Shown in pieces: positions 33,912 through 47,464 of a stretch of DNA of 64,000 nt. The stretch spans positions 107,553,685 through 107,617,684 of the forward strand of contig OX352773.1 in NCBI GenBank assembly GCA_947095535.1. Direction: 5' to 3'. This DNA comes from Poecilobothrus nobilitatus (taxonomy: Eukaryota; Arthropoda; Insecta; Diptera; Dolichopodidae). Position 1 is the stretch's first letter. Every line of letters begins with the position of its first letter. The position numbers and the translations under genes are program-made. Under the pieces are notes generated by a model that made no database searches, had not been told where the DNA came from, and was given only the letters and a program-made list of their open reading frames with translations.

Positions 33912-35380
33912 TTACTCAGATTGTAGAAGATAATGTCCCCAAGGTAAAGTATCAGTTGTGTTTGATAACAGTTTTCTTTTATCATCATTCGATGAAAGTG
34001 CCACTTTTTTTGCTTTAAACTATATATTTTGTGTAAATTAGATGTGCAAGTTGTTCTGGGTACAACTTAAGCTTTTATTTTTAGTGAGGCAATCTATATA
34101 TGATTGAAAAGTTATAAATTTTTTTATCACACAGCTTTTAATTCCTTTAGCTTTTTTAAAAATATCTTCTTCTTCAATTCTAATTGAATACATTTTCGCT
34201 CTAAGTCCAACAAACTCAGTCATTGTTTTTCCGCTATTTTCGTCTTTCATTAAACCAGGAATTTTTTATTTATTAAGGGAATTTTGTAAATATTGTTAGG
34301 ATCATAGTCGCTGCTATCGAATCGATCAATATGCATTTTCATAAATTCGTATATACCATCACATTTAATCTCATTTATTAACGAGTCTGTATCAGTATAT
34401 AGCATTTTACATTCATTAGAAAACATCTTCTCTATAAATTCATAATGAAAATCATAAACTTTTGTTTTAGCAATATCTAAAATAGACATGCCTATAATAA
34501 TTGGTTTATTCATTAAAATTTCTGATTTTCTAATTTCGATAGCTATTAGATTTTCATCAAATATTCGCGAACTATGAAAATTTGGTTTGAGAATTAGTGC
34601 ACTCGCTTCATATCATCCATCCCATTTTGTTTTTAATTTAATAATTCTACGTTTTCTTACGTTTTCCATAAATTTTCCAAATACTGCATTAATTATTAAT
34701 TTAAATAGATCTTTTTCAAAATTATTTTTAGCAACTGTTCGCAGTTTTGTATTCAATTCTATATACGGAGCTAACCATTTTGATTGTTTAAATTTTAATA
34801 CATTCTAAATTGTTTTTAATATCAATCCATTTTTTAATGCTTGTTTTAAGTTCATATAATGAATCACATATTTATTTTTGTTTTTTAGGTTGTTAATAAT
34901 TTAGGATATTTGCTTCGTGGGAGTACTTTCGATTCAGGACATAGAGGTAGATCTTTATGTAGATCATGTAAACTTTGAGGATATTCCAAATCTATCTCAA
35001 GAATATATCCAAATTCTGCATTATCAGCAATATTTTTAACATCAAATTTTAAAATTTCTTTTTGCTTTGCTATTATTTGCTTTGCTGTAACGATTTGAAC
35101 ATTGACTCAATCCACCGCGAATACCTCGTTCAACAAATAAAATCATATCTATATCTTTAAGTAGTTCAATTTTAATATTAGTAAATTTTAGCATGCAATC
35201 CCATGAAAAACATGGTGTTGTGTAGTAATGAGCTGGGTCTAATTTATATATTTTTATACAATTATCACGAAAAGATTCAAAGATATCTGCTAATAAGAGA
35301 ACATCTGTTTTTAAATATATATCTGAATATTCTCCCAATGTTTTAATATTAAATGCTTTCCAAACATTTACTGCATGCAA
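33912..35380 (-). pseudogene. Polinton protein-primed DNA polymerase B, C-terminal half, broken
   Basis: Read on the minus strand: 35042-35380 has [20 protein letters not shown] and [15 protein letters not shown]. 34920-35041 has AEFGYILEIDLEYPQSLHDL. Further pieces lead to 34250-34513, with the catalytic motif YTDTDSL. 34038-34250 has MTEFVGLRAKMYSI, and 33912-34037 ends with KVALSSNDDKR and LPWGHY. The motif-A stretch between [10 protein letters not shown] and the EIDLEYP block is deleted. Frameshifts (one in an A-run near 34255) and two stops near 34020-34040 break the rest. The gene is cut at its 5' side by the LTR at 35381. The family replicates Polinton DNA using a protein primer. Confidence 0.92.
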
Positions 35381-36006
35381 ATTACGTTTTTAGTTAATAT
35401 TTAAATATTGAAACACAAAATTATTAATTTTTAAATTAATTTTATTAATATTCAACTTATTTGGTTGAATGAAATCTTAAGACTCGACTTTCTTTTCTTT
35501 TTACAAAAATATTTATAATAATATCTTAAAATTAATTAAATTTTTTAAATAACATTAAAGGAAATCTTTCACAACAAATTTGAGTTCGAATTACAAGTAC
35601 TTATAATATATTATATTGTTCGAACTTAAATTTGTGTACATATTATATTCATGTTAAATAATATTGGTTTCATATTACATATATTAATATTTATTTAATT
35701 CTTATTCTAAAACCAACCAAAAAAAAATTAAATTTAGTTATCTTGACATTAATTATAATTTTTTAATCGAAATTATCTTTCGAAACAAAATTCAGTATCG
35801 AGTTACAAAAAGAAATTTACTTATTACAATATGTATATTTCTTAACAAATCATCGTACTGAATTTTGTGTGGCGTAATTTTAACATATGTCTTTTATCAA
35901 ATTACTATATTATTTTATTTAATGAAAAAAAAAGATTCAAATGCAATTGAACTCATTATGCTGATTGTACAAAAATGTATTTAATTGAATTTTTGTATAA
36001 GAGTTA
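35381..36006 (-). repeat. Errantivirus LTR 1 (3' LTR of G1)
   Basis: 626 bp. On the plus strand it begins 'aattacgttttt' and ends 'ataagagtta'. It aligns with LTR 2 throughout and has ~50 bp more near its start. The ends read TAACTC...GTAATT on the element's own strand, in line with errantivirus LTR termini. Confidence 0.8.
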
Positions 36007-36081
36007 CAAATATGAAAAATAAAACAAGAAAAAAAAAGAAACAATAAAATTAATTTGTTTTATTTAAAGAATATTATTATT

Positions 36082-37556
36082 TCAGATTTTATATTTATAA
36101 AGTGAATTCTGTTGAAGGTCAGTTATACTATTTTGGGTTAGGGTTACCAGCTGTGGCGTAACTCCTCCCTCCTTATGATTAAGACTCTCCTGAGTCGAAA
36201 ACTTAAATAATCTAAATTTTTTAAAGAATATTATTACAAATATTGTTATGATTATTGTTACAAACATTACAAAGATCATAAAGCTTAAATAGAGATAATA
36301 ATTATTTTTATGGTACTTTATTTCTTTTATTTCTTCTTTATTTTTTATTTGTTCTATTATTATATCATTAAATGTTAGATTTAAATTAATCCCTTCATTC
36401 ATATCCGAATAACTTGGTATTATGAAACTTTGTTTAAATTCTCTTAACTTATTACTATAAACATTTCCATTTATTTCTATTGAACAGTTGTTAAATTTAA
36501 AAATATAATTTCCATTTAATTTAAAATTTCGTTCATCACAAGTATTATTAAAAATTGAATTAATTTGATTTTTTGTTATTATGCATTTTTAAACAATTTC
36601 TACTATGTATACAATTTTTAAATATTTGTAAATTTTTTAATTCTTTATTGTTTTCAAACTTATACATTTTATTATTATACTTTACAATTTCTTGTGGTTC
36701 AAATATTAATTCATTATTGAACTTATCTCCTACTGGTATTACTAGTATTTTAGGTAGAACAATTGTTTCATTAGGAATTTTAATAACAAATATAATATTA
36801 TTTTTATTATCAGTTAAAGTAGCTAGTTTAATATTTTGCAATTTATTAAAATCTATATCGTATTCTAAAATTTCTTCGTTCGTAAGTATGTTACTGTGTA
36901 TTGTTCCTAGTCTAGCTGAAGCAATATCGTCCTGTATGTGTTCAATGTTGTCTTGTAAAATTTTTAGCTTTAGTACAAAGTCTGTGTAAAGTAATTGTTT
37001 GTATGTATAGTCTTTTATGTTGGGTTTCGATTTCGTTCAGTGTATCGTTGATTAATAATCTGTCATTTTCGATTATTTGTTTTAGTTTTATGAAAGTATT
37101 GTTGAAATTACTATTAATTTTGATTTGAGAATTTGAATTTTCTATAATATTATGGTTGTTTTGGTCTATTACTTTTAAATGATCTTCTATTTCTTGCCGA
37201 TCAGAATCATCCATGGTGCCGTATAACCATTTGTGTACGGTGCCAACCAATACCTTGTTTATGTCTATGTGGGATTAATGTTCTAATTTTATTTTTTACG
37301 AAATTTAATTGATGCTCTAAAAGATTTGATTTATCTCCTATTTCGGAAATTCTTATGTTATTTTCTAAATCATCTAATATTTTTCAATTTCCTTAGGATT
37401 AATTATATGTAAAATTGTATCATCATTTTCTACTAAAATTACGTCTTCTATTTTGATTTCCATGTATCCAAAGTCCGACTCGACCTTCTCAAAGGTGAGA
37501 TGGGCCTGGGTGGTCGTCAGTATGGTCGACAACATCAGGAACATTGTGAATATCAA
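36082..37556 (-). pseudogene. G1 envelope protein (F-like), broken
   Basis: Pieces 37374-37556 (signal peptide MIFTMFLMLSTILTTTQA), 36942-37250, 36560-36841 and 36082-36402. The last has a single membrane anchor (YLSFMIFVMFVTIIITIFVI) and a basic cytoplasmic tail. The matching G2 gene shows a KR|GI cleavage-like site and a hydrophobic segment after it, as in baculovirus F-like envelopes of errantiviruses. G1 has a frameshift near 37375 and a deletion at that cleavage region. Not functional. Confidence 0.8.
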
Positions 37557-37582
37557 TTTTACCTGAAAATTTATAATTTCTT

Positions 37583-40500
37583 TTAATATTTGATGGATGT
37601 ATGTTCTCCAAATTTGGATTTTATGAATTTAAGTTGTTCTTTAAGCCTAACACTTTTATAGTTTTTAATGAATCCCTCGGCTCTATGTTCTGTGTAATCT
37701 GTTCTTTTTGTGTTAAGTTTACTAATGTATCTAAGTTTTTCCTTTTTTAAAAGATCATAAATTTTACTTTTATTACATTTTCCCTCTTGTATATTAATAG
37801 GTTTTTCTTTTGTAACCGAATGGTAACTATTATTATACCATTCGATGGCTTTATACATATTTTCGATAATGCTTAATTCTTTATTAACAATACCTAAAAC
37901 CCTAATTTTTTCACCAATGGTATTATGCAACCTTTCAATGTCGGAATTCCCAGTATGATTGTTGGATTTAACTAGATGGAGTTAAATTTGTTCATTTCTA
38001 AGGTAATCTTTGATATTAACGCTCTTAAATTCGTTATCGGTTATTAATTTTTTGAAATTCCCTCTCTGTGCTTTAAGTTCCCTTAGTTTTTCTATTATTG
38101 TTTGGTTGTTTCTATCATTCAGGTGAAAAACAGTGGCATATTTAGAGAAACGATCTACGAATGTTAAAAAGTTTTGTTTTGTATTAGTATATATGTCCAT
38201 ATGAATGATCTCTTTAATATCTTTGGATGTTTCTGTGAATTCGAATGTTTTCTTTATTGGTCTTCTATCATATTTAACTCGATTACAGATATTACAATTA
38301 TTAATATTCACAATATTTTTTAATTTAGCAAAATATATGACCTTTTTTAAACCTTCATAATTTTCGTTAATACCGGTATGGCCTGTTTCATTTTTATGAT
38401 ATTTATATATTTGTTTGAGAGTCTCTTCTTCTGTCGTCATATCTTTGGCCAAATAATCACATCTAACAAATTTTATGTTGTGACAGTTCCGATATTGTTC
38501 AATTAATTTTCTTTGCACAATATTATATTTGTGATCATTTAATTCAGTAAAAATTCCTATTGTACCCTTGCTTATATATCTTCTATCAACATATATCGCT
38601 CAAATTGTTGTTTATATTTTCGGAATTCAAAAATATCCTTTTATTATTGAAAATTTTTTCAAAATCTCTTACTTTGTTGTCAGTAAGAATAATTTGAATT
38701 ATAAATCTATTTACTATTGAATCTAAAATTGGAAAGTGGTCGTTTGTTTCTTCTTCTTGAGAATGGATAGTTTGGTCAGAAAGATTTTCATTATTTTCAT
38801 GATATGAATTTTCAGATGCACTTTAAAAGTCAGAAGTATTTATGTTGTTTTCCATTGAGATATTGCTATTGCTACTAGATTCGGTTTGAATGTTTTGATT
38901 TGTATCTTCGGATACACTTTGCAAGTCTGATGAATCTATGTTATTTTCAAGCGAATAATTAGTAGAGGCTGTTTCAGATTTGTTGTCAGAATTGTAAAGA
39001 TTTTCTTCTCTATTTTCTAGTACATTTACTTCATGTTTGTCTGTGTCTATTCGACTAAGAAAATCCGATACTTTGTTTAATTTGCCTTTTATGTAATCTA
39101 TATCCATATTATATTCTCCTAGTTTTAACAACCCTCTATTCAATCTAGGATTTATATCCTTTCCTTGAGACTTTAAGTATAACCATTTTAATGGTTGATG
39201 ATCTGTCAAGAGTTTGAATTTATTATCATATAAATATGGTCTAAAATAACTGGTTGCCCAAACGATGGCAAGGAGTTCCTTTTCGATCGTAGAATAGTTT
39301 TTCTCATGATCATTCAACGTTCTGCTGGCATAGCATATTGGATGTGAATCTTGTTGCAAGGTTGCACCAATAGCAAAAGCACTAGCATCGGTTGCTAATG
39401 AGAAGTTTCTATTAAAGTCAGGATATTTGAGTATAGGATCTTCTGTTATAACTCTTTTTTATTTTTCGAATGCATTTATATAATTTGAATCTTTTATATT
39501 TACTTTAGTATTTTTTTTAAGATAGTTTGTCAAAGGCTTTGCCAATCTGGCATAGTCTTTGATAAATATGTGGTAATATCCCGTTATACCTAGAAATGAA
39601 TTGATTTGCTTTTGTGTGGTTGGAAGCTTTAATTTCAACATATCATCCACTTTTTTGGGATTTGGTTTCACTCCTTCTGGAGTTAATATATGACTTAGAT
39701 ATTCAGTCTATTTAGCAAAAAATTTACACTTATCTATTTGAATTTTTAAGTTATGTTGTCTAAGAGTATTAAATATTTTTTTTATACTATTTGTATGTTC
39801 TTCTAAAGAAGTAGAAAAGATGAGGATGTCATCTAAATAACATACACATATTTTATTGATATAGTCCTTAAGAACATTATTCATAAGGCGTTGGAAAGTT
39901 GCCGGAGCATTCTTTAATCCAAACGGCATCCTTATATATTCGTAATGTCCATAAGGTGTGGAAAATGCTGTCTTTGGACGATCTTCCTTTTTCACTGAGA
40001 TATGGAGGAAACCTTTAGCCAAATCTAGTGTAGTAAAATATTGCTGATTTCCTAACTTATCTAATATATTTTCAATATTAGGTATAGGAAATTTATCGTC
40101 AATCGTTTGTCCATTTAACTTCCTATAATATACGACAAGGCGTCATTTTTTCTTACCAGAGTTATCTTCCTTTTTAGGCACTATCCATAAAGGGCTGTTA
40201 TAAGGAGAATTACTTTCCTTTATTATATTTTGCTTAAGCATATGGATACGTGGATATCTGTATATTTTTGAAAATATGGGTTTATCGGTTTTAGTTATTA
40301 TTTGATGTTGGATGTTTGAAGTGGAAATTAATTGATCACCTTCTTTATAGAAGAGATCATTATATGATTTTATCAAATGATTTAAAGTATTACTTTCTTC
40401 TTTATTTAAAGATTGGAAAAGGATTTTAAACTGATTACCATTAAGATTTGTTTGTTGTAATTAATGGATTTCATCGAACTTATATGGACAACTGTTTATA

Positions 40501-40860
40501 AATTTTATTTCATTATTATTAATTTTTAGGACTCCTTTTTCCATATCGATTACAGCACCTAATGTTTTCAGTAAATTTTGACCTATTATAGCATCGAAAC
40601 CTATTATAGCATCCAAATCATAAAAGCATCTTCGTTAAATTCTAAAGGTAAGTCAGTTTTAATTTCTTTCTCCACAGATATTTTATTATTTAGAGTAGTA
40701 AAACTAGGACTTTTCAATGGTTTTCTTTTGTATTGTGGTAACTGAGTCTCATTAAGAAGTGACGTAGAGGAACCAGTATCTATTAAGCATTTAAGCTTGG
40801 TTCTGTCAACGGTAAGTAGTACTATTGGTAAGTTAATTTCCGAGGCTGTAAGAGAAAATT
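37583..40860 (-). pseudogene. G1 pol (protease, RT, RNase H, integrase), broken
   Basis: In gene order: protease DTG at 40772-40780. RT from 40376 down to 39459, with [20 protein letters not shown] and the catalytic YLDDILIF. RNase H at 38823-39359 ([30 protein letters not shown]). Integrase at 37583-38518, with the zinc-finger region (HKNETGH, CNICN), FLTFVDRFSKYATVF and ITDNEF. At least six frame breaks. One disruption is at the RT/thumb joint (39700) and one removes residues before CNICN. Domain order and motifs are those of errantivirus pol. Confidence 0.92.
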
Positions 40861-40869
40861 TACTTGCTC

Positions 40870-41793
40870 TGAAACATGTTCAACGTCCATGGGTTGTTAT
40901 CTGTTAGTATATCTGGTTTGTGTTGAATTTCTATTAGGATTGTTGTTATTGTTGTGTCGAATCGAATTGAATTTGTATTATGAAAATTTCCACTATAATT
41001 ATTATATCTATTACTAGAATTATTGTTATATCTATAATTGTTAAAATTATTGTTATATCTATTGTTAGAATTATTGTTACATCTATTGTTAGAATTATCA
41101 TTTTGATGTTGGTTATTATTATTATTTCTATTAAAAGAAGTATTTGAATTAGAATTATTATAATATTTATTTTTATTTACATTTTTATTTTTGTTAAAAT
41201 TATTATTTTAGAAATTTGTTTTATCTTTTATTAGTCCTGAACGTTCTAATAAATTATATGCCTCTCTCTTTTTTTATATCTCTACTTAAAATTAAACTAG
41301 CTAAATGTGGCTCAATATTGTTTACAAAAGTTTTAAGAATTATTGATTCATTAACCTTTGGTTCAAATTCCACAGGGTTAGATGAATCATGTTCATATTT
41401 TTCATTTAGCTTAGATAATATTGTTCTTAATTTATAAAAATATTCACTTACGGTTGTTTTTCTTAGTGACAGGGCCTCTTGGTACAGCTGATGATATGTT
41501 CCTTTCACACCAAATGTGTCGATTAATGCGTTTTTAATTTGGCTCCAATCTGCATCACCCAAAAATCGAATCACGTCTAGTGCTTCTCCTTGGATTTTAT
41601 TTATAATAATTCTGTGGAACACATATTCCTTGATGGATTGATTTGTATTTAGTAGAGGTAGTAGTGTATCAACCTCTCTTATAAATGAGGCGAGGGCATA
41701 TTCGCCGTCTCCTCTAAACTCACGAATTCTCTGAGCATCTTTTATTAAATCATTTGTGCTCAGAGATGAAACTGTTACACTGTCATTTAACAT
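40870..41793 (-). pseudogene. G1 gag
   Basis: 41254-41793 is the capsid-like region (IREFRGDGEYALASFIREVD, HRIIINKIQGEALDVIRFLG). 40880-41240 is an Asn/Tyr-rich C-terminal tail in shifting frames. The G2 copy has about 40 more N-terminal codons with an Asn run that G1 lacks, so G1 gag has lost its true start through a deletion near 41800. Confidence 0.82.
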
Positions 41794-42132
41794 ATTTAAT
41801 ACTATAACATATAGTTTATGTTATTTAAAAAATTTTTTTTTTTTATTTTTTGATTTTGTTATAATATATTGTTTATATTTAAATTTAGTTTTAAATTTAA
41901 ATTTATTATTTAAAATTTAAATTTTGTTATTATTATTTGTTCTTTTCGATTACACTGGACACAAAATTTGTTACAAAAAATTCTGTTTATTAGTTTGTTT
42001 TTGTAATATTTTTTCTTTAAATTTATTTAATAAAATGTTTAAACTTATTTACTTATTAATTTATTATTTTTTTTTCAATTAGTTAATTATTTTTCGATTC
42101 GATTTTCACTGGATCTATTCTCTTTGGAGTTA
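41794..42132. other. Errantivirus untranslated leader (G1)
   Basis: A+T-rich leader between gag and the primer site, with self-complementary 'aaatttaaattt' stretches (41878-41930). Repeated at 50410-50728 and 54156-54474. Confidence 0.7.
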
Positions 42133-42151
42133 GATCCTACCGACTGCGCCA
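42133..42151 (-). other. Errantivirus primer-binding site
   Basis: On the minus strand TGGCGCAGTCGGTAGGATC, directly next to LTR 2. This is the typical gypsy-group errantivirus primer site. Confidence 0.85.
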
Positions 42152-42713
42152 ATTACGTTTTTGGTTAATATTAAAATTTAACTTATTTGGTTGAATGAAA
42201 TCTTAAAACTCGACTTTCTTTTCTTTTTACAAACATATTTATAATAATATCTTAAAACTAATTAAATTAAAAGAAATCTTGCACAACAAATTTGAGTTCG
42301 AATTACAAGTACTTATAATATATTATATTGTTCGAACTTAAATTTGTGTACATATTATATTCATGTTAAATAATATTGGTTTCATATTACATATATTAAT
42401 ATTTATTCAATTCTTATTCTAAAACCAAAAAAAATGAAATTTACCTATCTTGACATTAATTATAATTTTTTAATCGAAATTATCTTTCGAAACAAAATTC
42501 AGTATCGAGTTACAAAAAGAAATTTACTTATTATAACATGTATATTTGTTAACAAATCATCGTACTGAATTTTGTGTGGCATAATTTCAACTTATGTCTT
42601 TTATCAAATTAATATATTATTTTATTTAATGAAAAAAAAGGTTCAAATGCAATTGAACTCATTATGCTGATTGTACAAAAATGTATTTAATTGCATTTTT
42701 GTATAAGAGTTAA
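42152..42713 (-). repeat. Errantivirus LTR 2 (shared by G1 and G2)
   Basis: 562 bp. It is the 5' LTR of G1 and at the same time the 3' LTR of G2, because the env end of G2 follows immediately (42786). Confidence 0.82.
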
Positions 42714-42785
42714 AAATATGAAAAATAAAACAAGAAAAAAAGAAACAATAAAATTAATTTGTTTTATTTAAAGAATATTATTATT

Positions 42786-44225
42786 TTAGATTTTATATTT
42801 ATAAAGTAAATTCTGTTGAAGGTCAGTTATACTATTTTGGGTTAGGGTTACCAGCTGTGGCGTAACTCCTCCCTCCTTATGATTAAGACTCTCCTGAGTC
42901 GAAAACTTAAATAATCTAAATTTTTTAAAGAATATTATTACAAATATTGTTATGATTATTATTACAAACATTACAAAGATCATAAAGCTTAAATAGAAAT
43001 AATAATTATTTTTATGGTACTTTATTTCTTTTATTTCTTCTATGTTTTTTATTTGTTCTATTATTATATCATTAAATGTTATATTTAAATTAATCCCTTC
43101 ATTCATATCCGAATAACTTGATATTATGAAACTTTGTTTAAATTCTCTTAATTTATTACTATAAACATTTCCATTTTTTTACGTTTATTACTATAAACAT
43201 TTCATTTTCCAAATTTCGTTCATCAGAAGTATTATTAAAAATTGAATTATTTTAATTTTTTGTTATTATGCATTTTTAAACAATTTCTACTATGTATACA
43301 ATTTTTAAATATTTGTAAATTTTTTAATTCTTTATTGTTTTCAAACTTATACATTTTATTATTATACTTTACAATTTCTTGTGGTTCAAATATTAATTCA
43401 TTATTGAACTTATCTCCTACTGGTATTACTAGTATTTTAGGTAGAACAATTGTTTCATTAGGAATTTTAATAACAAATATTATTATTTTTATTATCAGTT
43501 AGAGTAGCTACTTTAATATTTTGCAATTTATTAAAATCTATATCGTATTCTAAAACTTCTTCGTTCGTAAGTATGTTACTGTGTATTGTTCCTAGTCTAG
43601 CTGAAGCAATATCGTCCTGTATGTGTTCAATGTTGTCTTGTAAAATTTTTAGCTTTAGTACAAAGTCTGTGTAAAGTAATTGTTTGTATAGTCTTTTAAG
43701 TTGGGTTTCGATTTCGTTCAGTTTATTGGATTAATAATCTGTCATTTTCGATTATTTGTTTTAGTTTTATGAAAGTGTTGTTGAAATTACTATTAATTTT
43801 GATTTGAGAATTTGAATTTTCTATAATATTATGGTTGTTTTGGTCTATTACTTTTAAATGATCTTCTATTTCTTGCCGATCAGAATCATTCATGGTGCCG
43901 TATAACCATTTGTGTACGGTGCCAACCAAATTGAGTATACCTCGTTTATGAATATGTGGGATTAATGTTCTAATTTTATTTTTTACGAAATTTGATTGAT
44001 GCACTAAAAGATTTGATTTATCTCCAATTTCGGAAATTCTTATGTTATTTTCTAAATCATCTAATATTTTTTCAATTTGCTTAGGATTAATTATATGTAA
44101 AATTGCATCATAATTTTTTACTAAAATTACGTCTTCTATTTTGATTTCCATGTATCCAAAGTCCGACTCGACCTTCTCAAAGGTGTGATGGGCCTGGGGG
44201 TCGTCAGTGTGGTCGACAACATCAG
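42786..44225 (-). pseudogene. G2 envelope protein (F-like), broken
   Basis: 43723-44151 covers the conserved N-terminal half with a KRGILNLVGTVHKWLYGTM segment, the expected fusion-peptide region after a KR cleavage site. 42786-43106 holds the membrane anchor and tail. Small deletions near 43180-43250 and 43725, and a shifted signal-peptide region at 44160-44225, break the frame. Confidence 0.8.
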
Positions 44226-44289
44226 GAAGATTGTGAATATCAATTTTACCTGAAACTATAAATGTAATTTCTTTTAATATTTGATGGAT

Positions 44290-47200
44290 GTATGTTCTCC
44301 AATTTGGATTTTATGAATTTAGGTTGTTCTTTATGCCTAACAGTTTTATAGTTTTTAATGTATCACACGGTTCTATGTTCTGTGTAATCTGTTCTTTTTG
44401 TGTTAAGTTTACTAATGTATCTAAGTTTTTCCTTTTTTAAAAGATCATAAATTTTACTTTTATTACATTTTCCCTCTTGTATATTAATAGGTTTTTCTTT
44501 TGTAACCGAATGGTAACTGTTATTATACTATTCGATGGCTTTATACATTTTTTCGATAATGCTTAGTTCTTTATTAACAATACCTAAAATCCTAATTTTT
44601 TCACCAATGGTATTATGCAACCTTTCAATGTCGGAATTCCCAGTATGGTTCCCAGTATATATTTAACTAGATGGAGTTCAATTTGTTCATTTCTAAGGTC
44701 ATCTTTGATATTAACGTTCTTAAATTCGTTATCGGTTATTAATTTTTTGAAATTCCCTCTCTGTGCTTTAAGTTCCCTTAGTCTTTCTATTATTGTTTGG
44801 TTGTTTCTATCATTCAGATGAAAAACCGTTGCATATTTAGAGAAACGATCCACGAATGTTAAAAAGTTTTGGTTTGTATTAGTATATATGTCCATATGAA
44901 TGATCTCTTTAATATCTGTGGGTGTTTCTGTGAATTCGAATTTTTTCTTTATTGGTCTTCTATCATATTTAACTCGATTACAGATATTACAATTATGAAT
45001 ATATTTATTCACAATATTTTTTAATTTTGGAAAATATATGACCTTTTTTAAACCTTCATAATTTTCGTTAATACCGGTATGGCCTGTTTCATTTTTATGA
45101 TATTTATATATTTGTTTGAGAGTCTCTTCTTCTGTCGTCATATCTTTGGCAAAATAATTACATCTAACAAATTTTATGTTGTGACAGTTCCCGTATAGTT
45201 CAAATAATTTTCTTTGCACAATATTATATTTATGATCATTTAATTCAGTAAAACTTCCTATTTTACCCTTGCTTATATATCTTCTACATATATTGCTCAA
45301 ATTGTTGTTTATATTTTCGGAATTCAAAAATATCCTTTTATTATTGAAAATTTTTTCAAAATCTCTTACTTTGTTGTCAGTAAGAATAATTTGAATTATA
45401 AATCTATTTACTACTGAATCTAAAATTGGAAAGTGGTCGTTTGTTTCTTCTTCCTGAGAATGGATAGTTTGGTCAGAAAGGTTTTCATTATTTTCATGGT
45501 ATGAATTTTCAGATGCACTTTGAAAGTCAGAAGTATTTATGTTGTTTTCCATTGAGATATTGCTATTGCTACTAAATTCGGTTTGAATATGTGTTATTTT
45601 CAAGCGAATAATTAGTAGAGTCTGTTTCAGATTGGTTGTCAGAATTGTAAAGATTTTCTTCTCTATTTTCTAGTACATTTATTTCATGTTTGTCTGTGAC
45701 TATTCGACTAAGAAAATCCGATACTTTGTTTAATTTGCCTTTTATGTAATCTATATCCATATTATAATCTCCTTGTTTTAACAACCATCTATTCAATCTA
45801 GGATTTATATCCTTTCCTTGAGAATTTAAGTATAACCATTTTAATGGTTGATGATCTGTCTGTCTCATGATCATTCAACGTTCTATTGGCATAGCATATT
45901 GGATGTGAATCTTGTTGCAAGGTTGCACCAATAGCAAAAGCACTAGCATCGGTTACTAATGAGAAGTTTCTATTAAAGGATATTTGAGTATAGGATCTTC
46001 TGTTATAACTCTTTTAAATTTTTCGAATGCATTTATATAATTGTTATTTTTTTAAGATAGTTTGTCAAAGGCTTTGGTAATCTGGCATAGTCTTCGATAA
46101 ATTTGCGCTAATATCCCGTTATACCTAGAAATGTATTGATTTGCTTTTGTGTGGTTGGAAGCTTTAATTTCAAAATATCATCCATTTTTTTGGGATTTGG
46201 TTTTACTCCTTCTGGAGTTAATATATGAGCTAGATATTCAGTCTGTTTAGCAAAAAATTTACACTTATCTATTTGAATTTTTAAGTTATGTTTTCTAAGA
46301 GTATTAAATATTTTTTTATACTATTTGTATGTTCTTCTAAAGAAGTAGAAAAGATGAGGATGTCATCTAAATAACATACACATATTTTATTGATATAGTC
46401 CTTAAGAACATTATTCATAAGGCGTTGGAAAGTTGCCGGAGCATTCTTGAATCCGAACGGCATCCTTATATATTCGTAATGTCCATAAGGTGTGGAAAAT
46501 GCTGTCTTTGGACGATCTTCCTTTTTCACTGAGATTTGGTGGAAAGCTTTAGCCAAATCTAGTGTAGTAAAATATTGCGAATTTCCTAACTTATCTAATA
46601 TATTTTCAATATTAGGTATAGGAAATTTATCGTCAATCGTTTGTCCATTTAACTTCCTATACGACAAGGCGCCATTTTTTTTTACCGGAGTTATCTTCCT
46701 TTTTAGGCACTATCCATAAAGGGCATCTTCCGTTTTAGGCACTATCCATAAAGGGCTGTTATAAGGAGAACTACTTTCCTTTATTATATTTTGCTTAAGC
46801 ATGTCTGAGATTTGTATGGATATCTCTTGCTCATGGATACGTAGATATCTGTATATTTTTGAAAATATGGGTTTATCGGTTTTATTTATTATTTGATGTT
46901 GGATGTTTGAAGTGGAAATTAATTGATCACCTTCTTTATAGAAGAGATCATTATATGATTTTATCAAATGATTTAAAGTATTACTTTCTTCTTTATTTTA
47001 AGATTGGAAAAGGATTTTAAACTGATTATCATTAAGATTTGTTTGTTGTAATTGATGGATTTCATCGAACTTATATGGACAACTGTTTATAAATTTTATT
47101 TCATTATTATTAATGTTTAGGAATTCTTTTTCCATATCGATTACAGCACCTAATGTTTTCAGTAAATTTTGACCTATTATAGCATCGAAACATTTATTTT

Positions 47201-47460
47201 GGAAACTTGTGAATTTCCAAATCATAAAAGCATCTTCGTTAAATTCTAAAGGTAAGTCAGTTTTAATTTCTTTCTCCACAGATATTTTATTATTTAGAGT
47301 AGTAAAACTAGGATTTTTCAATGGTTTTCTTTTGTATTGTGGTAACTGAGTCTCATTAAGAAGTGACGTGGAGGAACCAGTATCTATTAAGCATTTAAGC
47401 TTGGTTCTGTAAACGGTAAGTAGTACTATTGGTAAGTTAATTTCCGAGGCTGCAAGAGAA
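44290..47460 (-). pseudogene. G2 pol, broken
   Basis: Protease DTG at 47376-47384, with the 46998-47321 piece after it (FDAIIGQNLLKTLGAVIDME). RT at 46281-46967 with [10 protein letters not shown] and YLDDILIF. RNase H at 45572-45874, lacking ~130 bp ([13 protein letters not shown] segment deleted at about 45868). Integrase at 44584-45603, with the zinc-finger cysteines intact (HNCNICN). The integrase is better preserved than in G1, while the RNase H is worse. Confidence 0.9.
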
Positions 47461-47464
47461 AATT

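Larger units (their letters stand above)
25370..35380. mobile_element. Degenerate Polinton/Maverick
   Basis: Defined by gene content: retrovirus-like integrase (27355-28212), protein-primed DNA polymerase B (33912-35380), a capsid-like fragment (32572-32970) and further proteins of types found beside these genes in insect Polintons. The left limit is a guess, as I found no terminal repeat. On the right the polymerase gene is cut by an errantivirus LTR at 35381, and I did not see its 5' half beyond 55,000. A LINE interrupts at 29234-31873. Single stops and frameshifts show that it is inactive. Confidence 0.85.
35381..42713 (-). mobile_element. Errantivirus (Ty3/gypsy with env), unit G1
   Basis: Minus-strand element with LTRs at both ends, a primer-binding site, and gag, pol and env in the usual order. 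All genes are broken by shifts and small deletions. It inserted into the Polinton polymerase gene. The right LTR is shared with the next unit. Confidence 0.9.

Noticed and set aside
36573..36989. Plus-strand 138-codon hydrophobic ORF
   Set aside because: Complement of the errantivirus env gene, which has better family evidence on the minus strand. The same holds for 43242-43502.
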